Shown piece by piece: positions 24,967 through 35,312 of a DNA stretch of 64,000 nucleotides (position 1 is its first letter; each line of letters begins with the position of its first letter). Both the position numbers and the translations under genes were made by a program. Origin of the DNA: Trogon surrucura. Lineage: Eukaryota; Chordata; Aves; Trogoniformes; Trogonidae. The notes under the pieces are model-generated. The model was given only the letters and a program-made list of their open reading frames with translations. It had not been told where the DNA came from and did not search any database. The stretch is from assembly GCA_020746105.1 (NCBI GenBank), contig CM036619.1, positions 13,926,238 through 13,990,237 on the forward strand. Reading direction: 5' to 3'.

Positions 24967-24981
24967 TGTGTGCCTGCTTGC

Positions 24982-24987
24982 AATAAA
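24982..24987 (+). terminator. LTR polyadenylation signal
   Basis: AATAAA is followed after about 10-20 bases by a T-rich stretch (GAATTCTGTTTTCC), as expected for a polyadenylation site at the R/U5 border. Confidence 0.7.
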
Positions 24988-25035
24988 GTGAATTCTGTTT
25001 TCCACCATCTCGGAGTTCGTGCGTGCTTCTCAACA

Positions 25036-25041
25036 TGATCC
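25036..25041. repeat. Right target-site duplication of the solo LTR (TGATCC)
   Basis: Exact copy of 24586-24591 placed directly after the terminal CA of the LTR. Confidence 0.85.
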
Positions 25042-26208
25042 CACGCACTTCATGTCTTTAACCTTTTTCATATGCTTGGCAGAATACAAGGGTTAATAAT
25101 GCAGCATACTGTATTCAAATCCCTGAGGAAATTTTTCCACACTCAAAACTATTATTCGGTCAGCAGTTCATCCTGTGTATTCAAATTGGCATAAAAGTGT
25201 TTGTAGGTTCAGGTCCACTATGTAGGGTGAAAAAAAATACCTGTGGAACCTATAAACCACACCCTATCTCAAGGTGTGCAGAACTAAAAGGAACTTACCT
25301 CACTAAGTAAAAGAAGAAGACTATCCACAGACTTAATGGCAGAGAAAGTATTTATTTTCAGGATCTTCTGTGTAATCTTTAAAGAAATGTTGAAAGGTGA
25401 CATTTACAACGCGTCTGACAACTGTCATAATGAATTTTTTCTCCCTGTATCCTTAAATTACTGAAAAGACTTAACCCTCAAGTGAAATTGGAAGATAGTT
25501 TCCTTTATGCTGTCACATTTCCAGATGGATGGAATCTAGACTAACTTCTGCTTGGGTATAACAGTCAAGGATTTACACATCACCAAGTAGGCTGTTGTTC
25601 TGACTCCAAACTTGCCTATACGATTTCACACGATCCAGAATAACCGGAGCAATGGATTTCTGCTGGGATAACTTTGCCAGCATACAGGAAAGCCTTTCCT
25701 ATAGTCTTTATTCTGAGTCTCATTTGCTGTATTGCTGTCTCATTCTAGCAGGCTTCAAATCAGTGCCTTTTCTGCAGCTTTTCTATCAGAAATTCTGAGA
25801 GTTATGATGACTTATATCCAAAACAGTATTCAGCATTACCGGATTTTCTGTTCTGTCTGGAAATTGAAGTTGTCAGTATGAGCTATATATGTCTATGCCA
25901 GCTATGGTGAGGATTTTCACATGAATAAGACATCCATGATACAGTTTAGGGTAAATACCAGATCCCTGAAGATTCAGAAAACAAATCTCAGAACATAAAT
26001 TATTCACTGCTACGTAGCAACCAAAAGGGCAGATGAGTTACAGAGGAGGGCAGGACCAAGATCAATCACAAAACTAGCATAAATGGTTGTTCTACCTTTA
26101 TGCCAACTATTCCACACTTACCAGTCAAAAAATATTGATATATAGTATTTCTGTCCTCACCTGAATATTTGCAAAATGTTTGTCATACAGAGTGCAATTG
26201 TATACAAC
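25042..26208. other. Non-repetitive DNA, no gene seen
   Basis: No element or exon recognised between the solo LTR and the nested CR1 complex. Confidence 0.55.
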
Positions 26209-27210
26209 TATAGAATCATTAAAATTGGAAAAGGCCTCTAAGATCATCAGGTCTAATCATCTACCCAACACCACCATGACTACTAAACTGTGTCCCCAAG
26301 TGCCACGTCTACACTTTCTGGAAATCCTCCAGTGGCGGCAACTATACCACTTCCCTGGGAAGCCTTTTCCAATGCCTCACCACTCTTCCAGTAAAGAAAT
26401 TTGTCCTAATATCCAATCTAAACCTTCCCTGACACAACTTGAGCTCATTTCCTCTTATCGATTGTTACTTGGGAGAAGAGACCAGCATCCACCTCACTAC
26501 AACCTCCTTTCAGGTAGTTGTAGAGAGCAATAAGGTGTCCCCTGAATGTCCTTTCCTCCAGAATAAACAATCCCAATTGCCTCAGCTGCTTCTCATAAAA
26601 CATGTTCTCTAGACCTCTCATCAGCTTTGTTGTCCTTCTCCGGACCTGCTTGAGTACCTCAATGTCTTTCTTGTACTGTAGCACCCAAAACTGAACACAG
26701 AATTCAAGGTGTGGTTTCACCAGTGCTGAGTACAGGTGCACAATCACTTCCCTACACACTTCCTGGACATGCCATTTTTGATAAAGGCCAGGATGCTGTT
26801 GGGCTTGGCCACCTGGGCACACTGCTGGCTTATATTCAGCTGGTTATCCACCGGCATCCCCAGATTCTTTTCTGCCAGGCAGCTTTCCAGCTACCCTTCC
26901 CCAAGCCTGTAGCATTGCCTGGGTTGTTTTGACCCAAGTGCAGGACCCGGCACTTGGCCTTGTTAAACCTTATACAACTGATCTCAGTCCACCAATCCAG
27001 CCAGTCCACGTTCCTCTGCAGAGTCTCCCTACCCTCAAGTAGATCAACACTCGCACCCAACTTTGCATCATCTGCCTACTTGCCAAGGGTGCACTCGATC
27101 TCCTCATCCACATCTTTGATAAAGACATTAAACAAGATTGGCCCCAAAACTGAGCCCTGGGGGATGCTGCTTGTGACCAGCTGTCTACAGGATTTAACTC
27201 CATTCACCAC
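26209..27210 (-). mobile_element. Older CR1, 3' part (host of the nested CR1)
   Basis: Antisense CR1 whose 3' end lies at 26209 with a single degenerate TAGAATCATT unit. Read on the minus strand it covers the ORF2 region from the VVNG segment just after RT motif A, through the FADD-equivalent region (degraded) and the C-terminus, to the 3' UTR. It carries several stops and frameshifts (broken frames at 26445-26822, 26836-27060 and 26970-27203). It is interrupted at 27210/27211 by a younger CR1 and continues at 29453-30110. Its tail (AAATTGGAAAAGGCCTCTAA) differs from the younger copies but resembles the fragment at 31284-31421, so those two probably belong to one older subfamily. Confidence 0.92.
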
Positions 27211-29452
27211 AAGTCACAGAATCACAGAATCACAGAATGTTAGAGGTTGGAAGGGACCTTAAAGATCATCTAGTCCAACCCCCCTGCCAGAGCAGGACCG
27301 CCTACACTAGAGCGCACAGGAACGCGTCCAGGTGGGTTTTGAATGTCTCCAGAGAAGGAGATTCCACAACCTCCCTGGGCAGCCTGTTCCAGTGCTCTGT
27401 CACCCTCACAGTAAAAAAGTTTTTCCTCATATTTTTATGGAAACTCCTGTGTTCCAGCTTCCACCCATTGCCCCTTGTCTTGTCAGTGGACGCCGCTGAA
27501 AAGAGCCTGGCTCCATCTTCCTGACATTCCCCCTTGACATATTTATAAACATTAATGAGGTCACCCCTCAGCCTCCTCTTCTCCAAGCTAAAGAGATCCA
27601 GCTCCTTCAGCCTTTCCTCATAAGGGAGATGCTCCACTCCCTTCACCATCTTTGTGGCTCTACGCTGGACTCTCTCAAGCAGCTCCCTGTCCTTCTTGAA
27701 CTGAGGGGCCCAGAACTGGACACAATATTACAAATGTGGCCTCACCAGGGCAGAGTAAAGGGGCAGGAGGACCTCTCTTGACCTACTTGCTACTCCCCTT
27801 CTAATACACCCCAGGATGCCATTGGCCTTCTTGGCCACGAGGGCACATTGCTGGCTCATGGTCATCCTGCTGTCCACTAGAACCCCCAGGTCCCTTTCCC
27901 CTGCGCTGCTCTCCAGCAGGGCAGTCCCTAACCTATACTGGCACATGGGGTTATTTTTTCCCAAGTGCAAAACTCTACACTTGCCCTTATTAAACTTCAT
28001 AAGATTTCTCCCCGCCCAGCCCTCCAGCCTGTCTAGGTCTCTCTGAATGGCTGCACAGCCTTCTGGTGTGTCAACCACTCCTCCCAATTTCGTATCATCA
28101 GCAAACTTGCTGACAACATTCTCTAATCCCTCATCCAGATCATTGATGAATATATTAAACAGCACCGGCCCAAGCACTGACCCCTGAGGGACCCCACTAG
28201 ACACAGGCATCCAGCCAGACTCAGTCCCACTGACCACAACCCACTGGCTTCTTCCCTTCAACCAGCTCTTGACCCACCTCACTACTTGGTCATTCAGACC
28301 ACACTTCCTCAGTTTACCTATGAGGATGCTGTGGGAGACGGTGTCAAAGGCCTTGCTGATGTCCAGGTAGACCACGTCCACTGCATGGCCACCATCCATC
28401 CACCTGGTTATTTCTTCATAAAAGGCTATCAGGTTGGTCAAACATGACTTCCCCTTGGCAAAGCCATGCTGACTGATCCTAATAACCTTCTTATCCTTGA
28501 TATGCCTAGAGACAGCACCAAGGATAAGATGTTCCATCACCTTTCCAGGGATGGAGGTGAGGCTGACCGGTCTGTAGTTATCCAGGTCATCCTTCCTGCC
28601 CTTCTTATAGACTGGAGTGACATTCGCTCTCCTCCAATCTTCAGGCACCTCACCTGTTACCCATGACTTACCAAAGATGATGGAGAGTGGCCTAGCAATG
28701 ACTCCAGCCAGCTCCCTCAGCACCCGTGGGTGCATCCCATCAGGGCCCATGGATTTATGAATGTTCAAGTGTTCAAACTGATCCTTAACCCACTCCTCAT
28801 CAGTCAGGGCAGACTCCTCCTTTGTCATGACTTCCTCTGGGGCCTCAGGGGACTGAGGCTCCTGAGAACGGTCTCCAACAGTGTAGACAGAGGCAAAGAA
28901 GGCATTCAGCAACTCTGCCTTCTTTCTGTCCTCTGTCTCCAGGGCACCCATCTCATTCAACAGAGGGCCTACATTGCCTCTAGTATTAATTTTGTCAGCA
29001 ATGTATTTGAAGAAGCCCCTTCTGTTGTCTTTGACCTCCCTCGCAAGTTTTAACTCCAAGGAGGCCTTAGCTTTTCTGATTGCCTCCCTGCACTCCCTGA
29101 CAGCTGCCCTGTACTCCACCCAAGTGGCCAGCCCTTCCTTCCACAATTTATACACCCTCCCTTTCCACCTGAGTCTGCCCAGCAGATCCCTGGTTAACCA
29201 AGCAGGTCTCCTGGATCTCTTTCTTGATTTCCTACCTGATGGGATGCACTGATCCTGAGCCTCAAAGAAGTGGTCCTTGAATGCCAACCAACTCTCTTGG
29301 GCCCCTTTACCTTTCAGCTCCCTGTCCCAAGGGGTATCCCCCAGCAATTGCTTGAAGAGGCCAAAGTTGGCCCTTCTGAAGTCCAGAGTTGCGATCCTGC
29401 TTGGTATTCTGTTTTTACTGCACAGGATCCTGAACTCCACTATCTCATGGTC
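27211..29452 (-). mobile_element. Young 2.2-kb CR1 LINE nested in the older CR1
   Basis: Antisense CR1 of about 2240 bp, the longest and best preserved copy here. Its 3' tail of four ATTCTGTGA-type units begins at about 27213, and its 5' end near 29452 lies between the endonuclease and RT domains of ORF2. The element is thus 5'-truncated with no ORF1 or endonuclease. It sits exactly inside the RT frame of the older CR1: the Asp-Gln-Ala-His codons of the host end at the right junction and Val-Val-Asn-Gly resumes at the left junction. Sequences flanking the nest join cleanly, with no obvious long target duplication, as expected for CR1. Confidence 0.93.
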
Positions 29453-29467
29453 TATGGGCTTGGTCAT
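27302..29467 (-). pseudogene. CR1 ORF2 reverse transcriptase, one in-frame stop
   Basis: One continuous frame of about 720 codons encodes the CR1 RT and C-terminal region. Counting from the first methionine (29467), NYRPVSLTS lies near residues 297-305, motif A (YLDISKAFD, first catalytic Asp) at 367-375, PQGSVLGP near 427-434 and FADD (the catalytic Asp pair) at 455-458. A single TAA at 27728-27730 replaces the glutamate that other copies have after Pro-His-Leu. The frame then continues unshifted to a stop at 27302. The first methionine and next few codons (MTKP) come from the host CR1 DNA, so that start is accidental. With no endonuclease and no promoter it should not be autonomous. Confidence 0.88.
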
Positions 29468-30110
29468 CCATCCAGTTTTTAACCCAGCAAAGGGTACACC
29501 TGTCTAAGCCATGAGCTGCCAGCTTCCCTAGCAGAATGCTCTGGGCAATGGTATCAAATGCTTCACTAAAATCCAGGTAGACAACGTCCACAGCCTTTCC
29601 CTCATGTACTAGGTGAGTCACCTGGTCACAAAAGGAGATCAGGTTGGTCAAGCAGGACCTGCCTTTCATGAACACGTGCAAACTAGGCCTGATTCCCCTG
29701 GTTGTCCTGCATGTGCTGTGTGAGTGTACTCAGGATGAACCGCTCCATAATCCTCCCTGGTACCGAGGTCAAGCTGACAGGCCTGTAGTTCCCAAGATCC
29801 TTCTTCCAGCCCTTCTTGCAGATGGGCCTCACAATGGCAAGCCTCCAGTCACCTACCCTGTTAATCAGGATAGCAGCTGGGCAAGTTCCTCTGACAGATC
29901 TCTCAGCACTTTTGGTGGATCCCATCCAGACCCATAACCTTGTAAGTGTCTAGGTGGTGAAGCAGCTTGTTAACTGCTTCCGCCTAGATTAGGGGTGGTT
30001 TATTCTGCTCTCTGTCTCTGTCTTGCAGTTCCAGGGGCTGACTGTTAAAGACTGAGGCAAAGAAGGCATTAAGTACCTCAGCCTTTTCTTCGTCCTTGGT
30101 GGCAAATTTT
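29453..30110 (-). mobile_element. Older CR1, 5' part (continues 26209-27210)
   Basis: This is the other half of the interrupted CR1. The minus-strand frame 29445-29681 carries the RT segment GRSCLTNLISF and motif A (VVYLDFSEAFDT). The frame 29683-29925 carries [12 protein letters not shown]. The 5' end of the element is near 30110, within the linker before the RT domain. Joined across the nest, the older element is about 1660 bp and also 5'-truncated. Stops and frameshifts separate the frames, in line with greater age than the nested copy. Confidence 0.9.
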
Positions 30111-31283
30111 CAAACAAGCCTGAGAAGCACAGGTCCACCTCGTTTTTATATGTGAAAAATATTTCACTCATGTCATCTTTCATAAGGAAAGAATGAAAAT
30201 AAATGTGGAAAGCAGTGAAAGCCATTGTGGATTTTATTCAACTGCATCTTCATCAAGCACTGGTCTTTCTACAGTATTGTCCCCACAGTAGGTTTGAGCC
30301 AAGTGTTGATTGATTTATCTGCTCTTCGCCTTGCAAGCTGGATGATGTCAACATGAGTGGAATGTATCATGTGCTACAGTGATGTCTGTATATCATGCTC
30401 CTGTGTTATAAGCATTTATTTTTCCTGGTGACTTAAATTGTATTTCAAACATTACAAATGAACTTAGTAAACTTATGTATATCTCCCCTGCATATTCCAA
30501 AATTTATCGGGTATGAGATTAAAACATTTGCTTGTTTCCTACTAGTGATATATTAGGAGTCTTAAAGAATAATCGTAAGCCATCAACTGGAAAACAAACT
30601 AGGAGACTGTCAGTTTTACAGTAAGGGCAGACATTGATTCGAGAGAACAAAAACTTGTAGCAGAGAGGTAAGGGCTACAGAGGCAGGGCTCTTCTTCCTT
30701 CTCTGACACCCTGTCACTGCCTGTCCTAATTCCTGAGCATATTTTGGAAGAAAATGGTCTTCACTGCCCAAACCTGGCAATGGGTGCTGTTTGGCCAACG
30801 GGCCCAAACCTGGCAAGGGCTGCAGAAAGGGTATGATGGCCAGGACAGCTGTGTGTGGGGCCAGTGGCTGAGTGGTTTTGGAAATGCAGATAAACTGAGA
30901 TGCCTTGATGCCACATTACACTTTTCCCCTGCTTTCTGCCACCTACTCCTGCCTGCTCAGGCCATTTGGATTCACCTGTTGATGCCTGGGACTTTCCTGC
31001 TGAGTTGCTTTGCTCTGCAGATCGAGGTGCTGAAGTTGGGATAGAGAGAGCTGGGAGAAGACGTGTTGACCATGGCCAGTATAACATCAGTGAAGGGACC
31101 TGGGCATTTCCTTCACCCCAGGACCTGAATTTTTCTCCATCATTCCAATTGTTAACAATCATATGTGATAGAGCATCTCAGAGAATACAGAGCAGAAATC
31201 CCTACTTGATAATTTCTGGGGATGCTTAGACATGACACAGGCATGGAGAGCTTTATCATCTGAAGAACAAAGTCCTTCCATAA
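30111..31283. other. Non-repetitive DNA, no gene seen
   Basis: Includes a 15-bp direct repeat, GCCCAAACCTGGCAA at 30766-30780 and 30802-30816. Overlapping frames on both strands at 30754-31229 (up to 133 codons) have no recognisable domain. No gene supported. Confidence 0.5.
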
Positions 31284-31421
31284 CAGAACCATAGAGTCAC
31301 AGACTCATAGAGTCATAGAATCATAGAATAATTTAGTTTGGAAAAGTCCAATCCCTAACCTGGCAATGCCAGGTTCACCACTAAACCATGTCACTAAGCA
31401 CCACATCTACATGTCTCCAGT
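31284..31421 (-). mobile_element. Old CR1 3' end fragment
   Basis: Repeated CATAGA(A/G)TCA units at 31290-31327 are the antisense CR1 tail, followed by ATTTAGTTTGGAAAAGTCCA and a short diverged 3' UTR containing CACTAAACCATGTCACTAAG. The latter parallels the older CR1 tail at 26209-26320. The copy is a short 5'-truncated relic. Confidence 0.8.
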
Positions 31422-32135
31422 ATGGTGAGTGCCCCAATGGGGGGCCCATTTCTTCATTTGCACCATCCTGCACATGACTGCAGATGGGTGACACGACTAC
31501 CAGCACTTCTGAAACTACCCAAATAGTCAAGTAAATAACAGAAACAGAAAAAGGGTAACTTATAATGTCTCTGATTTATATAATGGCAGCAAGGTTATTT
31601 TCTTCAAAGCTGTGAGCTACAGTGATTAAAAGTTAATCAGTGACTGAGTACGATGTGGGGGCTTTTCCACAGAGCCCTATAAATCTTGGAGCTGGCGAAC
31701 GCCAGCCCTGCAGGAACAGGAGTGAGCTCCCACCCCCAGGCTTCACAGAGCCTAGATTGCTCACCAAAGGCCAGGCTTCACTTTATTAGTTAGTGAGAGT
31801 TTTGCCATCTTGCTTTTCTTGAAACAAGGCTTGACACAAGTGAAGCAAACAATGTGAAACAGGAAGCAAGGCCAGGGCTGCAGAGCTGGTTGCAAGTTTC
31901 CATGGCATTAGCCGGCACCCACTGTTGGTCTCCCAAAAGAATAACTTTCACTGTACCTGTTCTTCATATGAAAAGCATAGCTCTTATACTTGTAAACATA
32001 TATATTAAAAATACGTATATGTATTTTTATTCTCTTTGTACTGAACATAAAATCTGTGAGCTAGTGTTACAAACAGTGCCTTCAGATTTTTTGAAATCTC
32101 TCATGTATCCCAAGTGTCAGATTTTTATTATCATT
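31422..32135. other. Unique DNA before the CR1 palindrome
   Basis: Contains a TATA-like CTATAAATC at 31677-31685, followed closely by a perfect 7-bp hairpin, GCTGGCG-AA-CGCCAGC at 31691-31706. The plus-strand frame 31854-33095 begins here and reads about 94 codons of unrelated DNA before entering CR1. I see no coding signature in that leader. Confidence 0.45.
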
Positions 32136-32733
32136 GCGGTGGATGTGGTCTACCTTGACTTCAGTAAAGCATTTGACACAGTCTCCCACGGCATCCTTGC
32201 TGCTAAACTGAGGAAGTGTGGTCTAGACTCTCGGGTAGTGAGGTGGACTGCGAACTGGCTAAGGGGAAGAAGACAAAGAGTTGTGGTCAATGGGGCGGAG
32301 TCTGGTTGGAGACCTGTATCCAGTGGAGTCCCTCAAGGGTCGGTACTGGGACCAGTATTATTCAATATATTCATAGATGACTTGGATGAGGGACTAGAGA
32401 GTACTATCAGCAAGTTTGCTGATGACACCAAGCTGGGAGGAGTAGCTGACACACCAGAAGGCTGTGCTGCCATCCAGCGAGACCTGGACAGGCTGGAGGG
32501 TTGGGCGGGGAAAAATTTAATGAAATACAAAAAGGGTAAATGTAGGGTCTTGCATCTGGGTAGGAACAACCCCAGGTTCCAGTATAAGTTGGAGAATGAC
32601 TTATTAGAGAGTAGTGTAGGGGAAAGGGACCTGGGAGTCTTGGTGGACAGCAGGATGACCATGAGCCAGCAGTGTGCCCTTGTGGCCAGGAAGGCCAATG
32701 GCATCCTGGGGTGTATTAGAAGGGGGGTGGTTA
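32136..32733 (+). mobile_element. CR1 ORF2 segment, plus-strand arm of a tail-to-tail pair
   Basis: A sense CR1 piece that starts at RT motif A ([15 protein letters not shown]), passes PQGSVLGP and FADDTKLGG, and stops abruptly at [10 protein letters not shown]. It is open throughout (about 198 codons), with both catalytic segments intact. It has neither the 3' UTR nor the ATTCTRTGA tail that a normal CR1 insertion must have. At 32731-32733 it joins an antisense CR1 segment through a TTA shared by both. The frame is part of a 413-codon accidental fusion running from 31854 to 33095. Confidence 0.92.
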
Positions 32734-33167
32734 ATGAGGTCACCCCTCAGTCTCCTCTTCTCCAAACTAAAGAGCCCCAGCTCCCTCAGCCTTTTCTCAT
32801 AAGGGAGATGTTCCACTCCCTTAATCATCCTAGTTGCCCTGTGCTGGACTCTCTCCAGCAGTTCCCTGTCTTTCTTGAACTGAGGGGCCCAGAACTGGAC
32901 ACAATATTCCAGATGGGGTCTCACCAGGGCAGAGTAGAGGGGAAGGAGAACCTCTCTCGACCTACTAACCACCCCCCTTCTAATACACCCCAGGATGCCA
33001 TTGGCCTTCCTGGCCACAAGGGCACAGTGCTGGCTCATGGTCATCCTGCTGTCCACCAAGACTCCCAGGTCCCTTTCCCCTACACTACTCTCTAATAAGT
33101 CATTCTCCAACTTATACTGGAACCTGGGGTTGTTCCTACCCAGATGCAAGACTCTACACTTACCCTT
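32532..33167. repeat. 202-bp inverted repeat with 232-bp spacer (CR1 palindrome)
   Basis: The left arm 32532-32733 and the reverse complement of 32966-33167 are equal in length and differ at only three positions by hand alignment: two in the first 15 bases (AAGGGTAAATGTAGG against AAGGGTAAGTGTAGA) and one G/C in the middle. The spacer 32734-32965 holds the next stretch of CR1 ORF2 in antisense. The DNA can fold into a 200-bp stem. Such high arm identity implies that one copy was made from the other, or recent gene conversion. Confidence 0.9.
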
Positions 33168-33169
33168 GT
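32731..33169 (-). mobile_element. CR1 ORF2 segment, minus-strand arm of the tail-to-tail pair
   Basis: Read on the minus strand from 33169, this arm starts at KCRVLHLG, runs through the same stretch as the left arm, and continues to [12 protein letters not shown] and [12 protein letters not shown], where it meets the left arm at 32731-32733. The minus-strand frame 32604-33149 (181 codons) reads it without a stop. Like the left arm it lacks the CR1 3' UTR and tail. Its sense 3' end points at the other arm's sense 3' end, which is the opposite of the 5'-inversion geometry produced by twin priming. Confidence 0.92.
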
Positions 33170-35257
33170 AGGGTTAGAAATTCAAATTGTGTTTAGGAAA
33201 AAGTGCAACTACATCTAACAGTTTGCCATTGTCTTTTGAGCAGTGTCTGAGCCTGGCCTCCCTGCACATAAACCACATCGAGTCTTTACATGTGTCTCCA
33301 GCACAAGGCCACGCTACCCTTTGCAGAGCATGCAGCTCCATGTGCCTGGTCCTATGTGATCTCTCAACACAATGCTATGTGCTCCGAGTGATAGCCACAC
33401 TCTCCAAGGGTCAGAACTGTGGATGCTCAGTGAGATGCTCCATGCTTCCAGCTGAGTCCTGACCACTGCCAAGGCTGGAGTGACCCAGACCATTCACAGA
33501 GGAAGGCAAGATTACTCGCCGGCTTAGGCAATTCTGCATCATAAACTCTGCACCTCAGCTGTTTCTGAGAGCATGGCTTTGTGGTTGCGAATGTTATTGT
33601 GACCTCCATCCACATATTCTACATAGTTCTGAAATCTGTTTGCATTATGTCATAGATTACCTTTTTTGCCTGCTATTTTTTTTTTTTCAACCTATAGCAC
33701 CTCATTGTTTGCTAGAGCATTTATTTTAATCTGAAGTGAGGTTGGAGAGCCTGCCAGACGTCTTTACAGCAGAGCTGTATGCTTTGGACCTGAAATCACG
33801 AAGCTATTTGCACTTGCAACAAGCTGTGTTGCAACACTGTGAAACATGCCACATCGGGGTTGTGGGTTTTGGGTTTTTTTTCTTTTTTTACTTATTCTGT
33901 CCTCAATTTCTCTCTTCAGTCCTCTCCTACCTCTCCCAGAGAGGAGCAAGTCATTTGGCAAGATTTGAAATCAGTTTACAGTCTTTGGCTTTCACGGTTT
34001 ATGAAGAAAGCCTTTTCCTGTTCAGAGTCATTGACATGATGTTTATATTTATTGTGATCTTGAGATTTGCCTCAGAACTCATCAGTTGGCACTCAACCTT
34101 CATAGCTCTCCTGACTTTGCAAATACAGCCTTACGTCAAGTATCAAAATACTCGACGTGCTTTTCTGAGCAGCACAATAGCAGATGTAACTCATGTGCCT
34201 TTGGGTATCTTATTCCATCTTTAATTTAGCTCTAGTTATTTCCCCTTAGCAATTTAGTTATTTTACTGGAAGTCTTGGAATATAGGCTAATTAAAGAAAA
34301 GATGACAGTGAAATCCCCCATGCACAGAATACTATCAGGAGTAGTGAAAGCCTCTGCTATTTTTTCATGGTTTCTAGCAGTAGTGTTTAAGACGATTACT
34401 TATGGGGCATGACATTTCAAACTATGGGAAAGAGAAAGCAAATTCTCTAGGGCTGAATCATCCTATCTGGAAACACAACTAATGTCCAGTTTACATGAAC
34501 TGCATACATAAATCTGAATTACACACTGTATAAAGAGACACTCATCCAGTATATGCTGGTAGAAATGGATAAATGAAACGAGGAGGGGTTCTACATGGAA
34601 GACTGCAACCTAAAGGAAAGAACTAACACATTTGTCCTTTCTGACTAGTTTAATATTTTGTAACAGAAATGCACACAAGACCTTTATCTAAGATGATTGT
34701 CTTAGGGAGTACATTGCCAGAGGGGTCGGCTGATCACACAGACTTTGCCCATGCAAGAGTTCCCACTGAAGACAAGTGTTGGATCAGACAAAAATCATGC
34801 CTTGGTTGCACATGGCACTGTACCTGCCTGGTGTTTTTAAATTCATATGTAACCAAAGGGATTTTGCTTGTGCAGCATTGAATACAGACCAGGGGAAGCC
34901 ACTTGCTGGGAAAGGTGGGTGTCCTCTGCTGCTTCCAATCACTAATCCTGCCCCCTTAAAGGAAAACTTAATAATGAATACTTTTTTTTCTTTTCATTTG
35001 TATAAACCCATAAATCCCATGTATCCCCTTCCTATACTGGAGAGTACCATACTGGATATCACTAAACACAATAAAGCATTGATACAGATTACTTAACACT
35101 TCTCTGGGATCCATCCTTCTGGTAACACCTCTCTGCACTCCCTGCCCAGGAAGAGCATTTCTAAGATTCAGCTGGACAGACTTAAGATTACACACTTTTA
35201 AGATTCAGCTGAACATTGTGCTGGACCATTTCTAGACTGCGCTTTTGACAAGAAAGT
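33170..35257. other. Non-repetitive DNA, no gene seen
   Basis: Includes T-rich runs near 33679-33688 and 33871-33888. The plus-strand frame 33736-34224 (162 codons) spans one of these and encodes a Phe-rich hydrophobic stretch from the poly-T. It has no recognisable family, so I leave it uncalled. Confidence 0.5.
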
Positions 35258-35312
35258 TTGGAGGAGATTATCCTTGAGGTCCTTTCCAACCCGGTACTCT
35301 ATGACTCTATGA
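35258..35312 (+). mobile_element. CR1 tail fragment
   Basis: TTGGAGGAGATTATCCTTGA followed by GGTCCTTTCCAACCCGG and two TCTATGA units. This is the last ~55 bases of a CR1 3' UTR in sense orientation, extremely 5'-truncated. Confidence 0.75.

Larger units (their letters stand above)
24592..25035 (+). mobile_element. Solo LTR of an ERVK-like endogenous retrovirus
   Basis: The 444-bp unit starts TGTGGATACC and ends CTTCTCAACA, with the canonical TG...CA termini, and is flanked by an exact 6-bp duplication (TGATCC). It contains a TATA box (TATAAATA, 24959-24966) and a polyadenylation signal (AATAAA, 24982-24987), followed by a short R/U5 with the typical CACCATCTCGGAG-type GC-richer end. No primer-binding site, polypurine tract or internal retroviral sequence follows. 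The provirus was therefore reduced to a single LTR by recombination between its two ends. The intact duplication suggests a fairly recent insertion. The ERVK label rests on the 6-bp duplication and short LTR and is an inference. Confidence 0.88.

Noticed and set aside
29989-31229. Clustered frames of 78-133 codons on both strands
   Set aside because: They overlap on opposite strands, show no domain, and part of the DNA is the edge of a CR1.
32333-32743. Minus-strand frame of 136 codons over the left palindrome arm
   Set aside because: It is the antisense shadow of the CR1 RT frame on the plus strand.
33736-34224. Plus-strand frame of 162 codons with hydrophobic stretches, membrane-protein-like
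   Set aside because: The Phe-rich segment comes from a poly-T run. There is no recognisable family, no splice or promoter context, and composition is like the neighbouring noncoding DNA.
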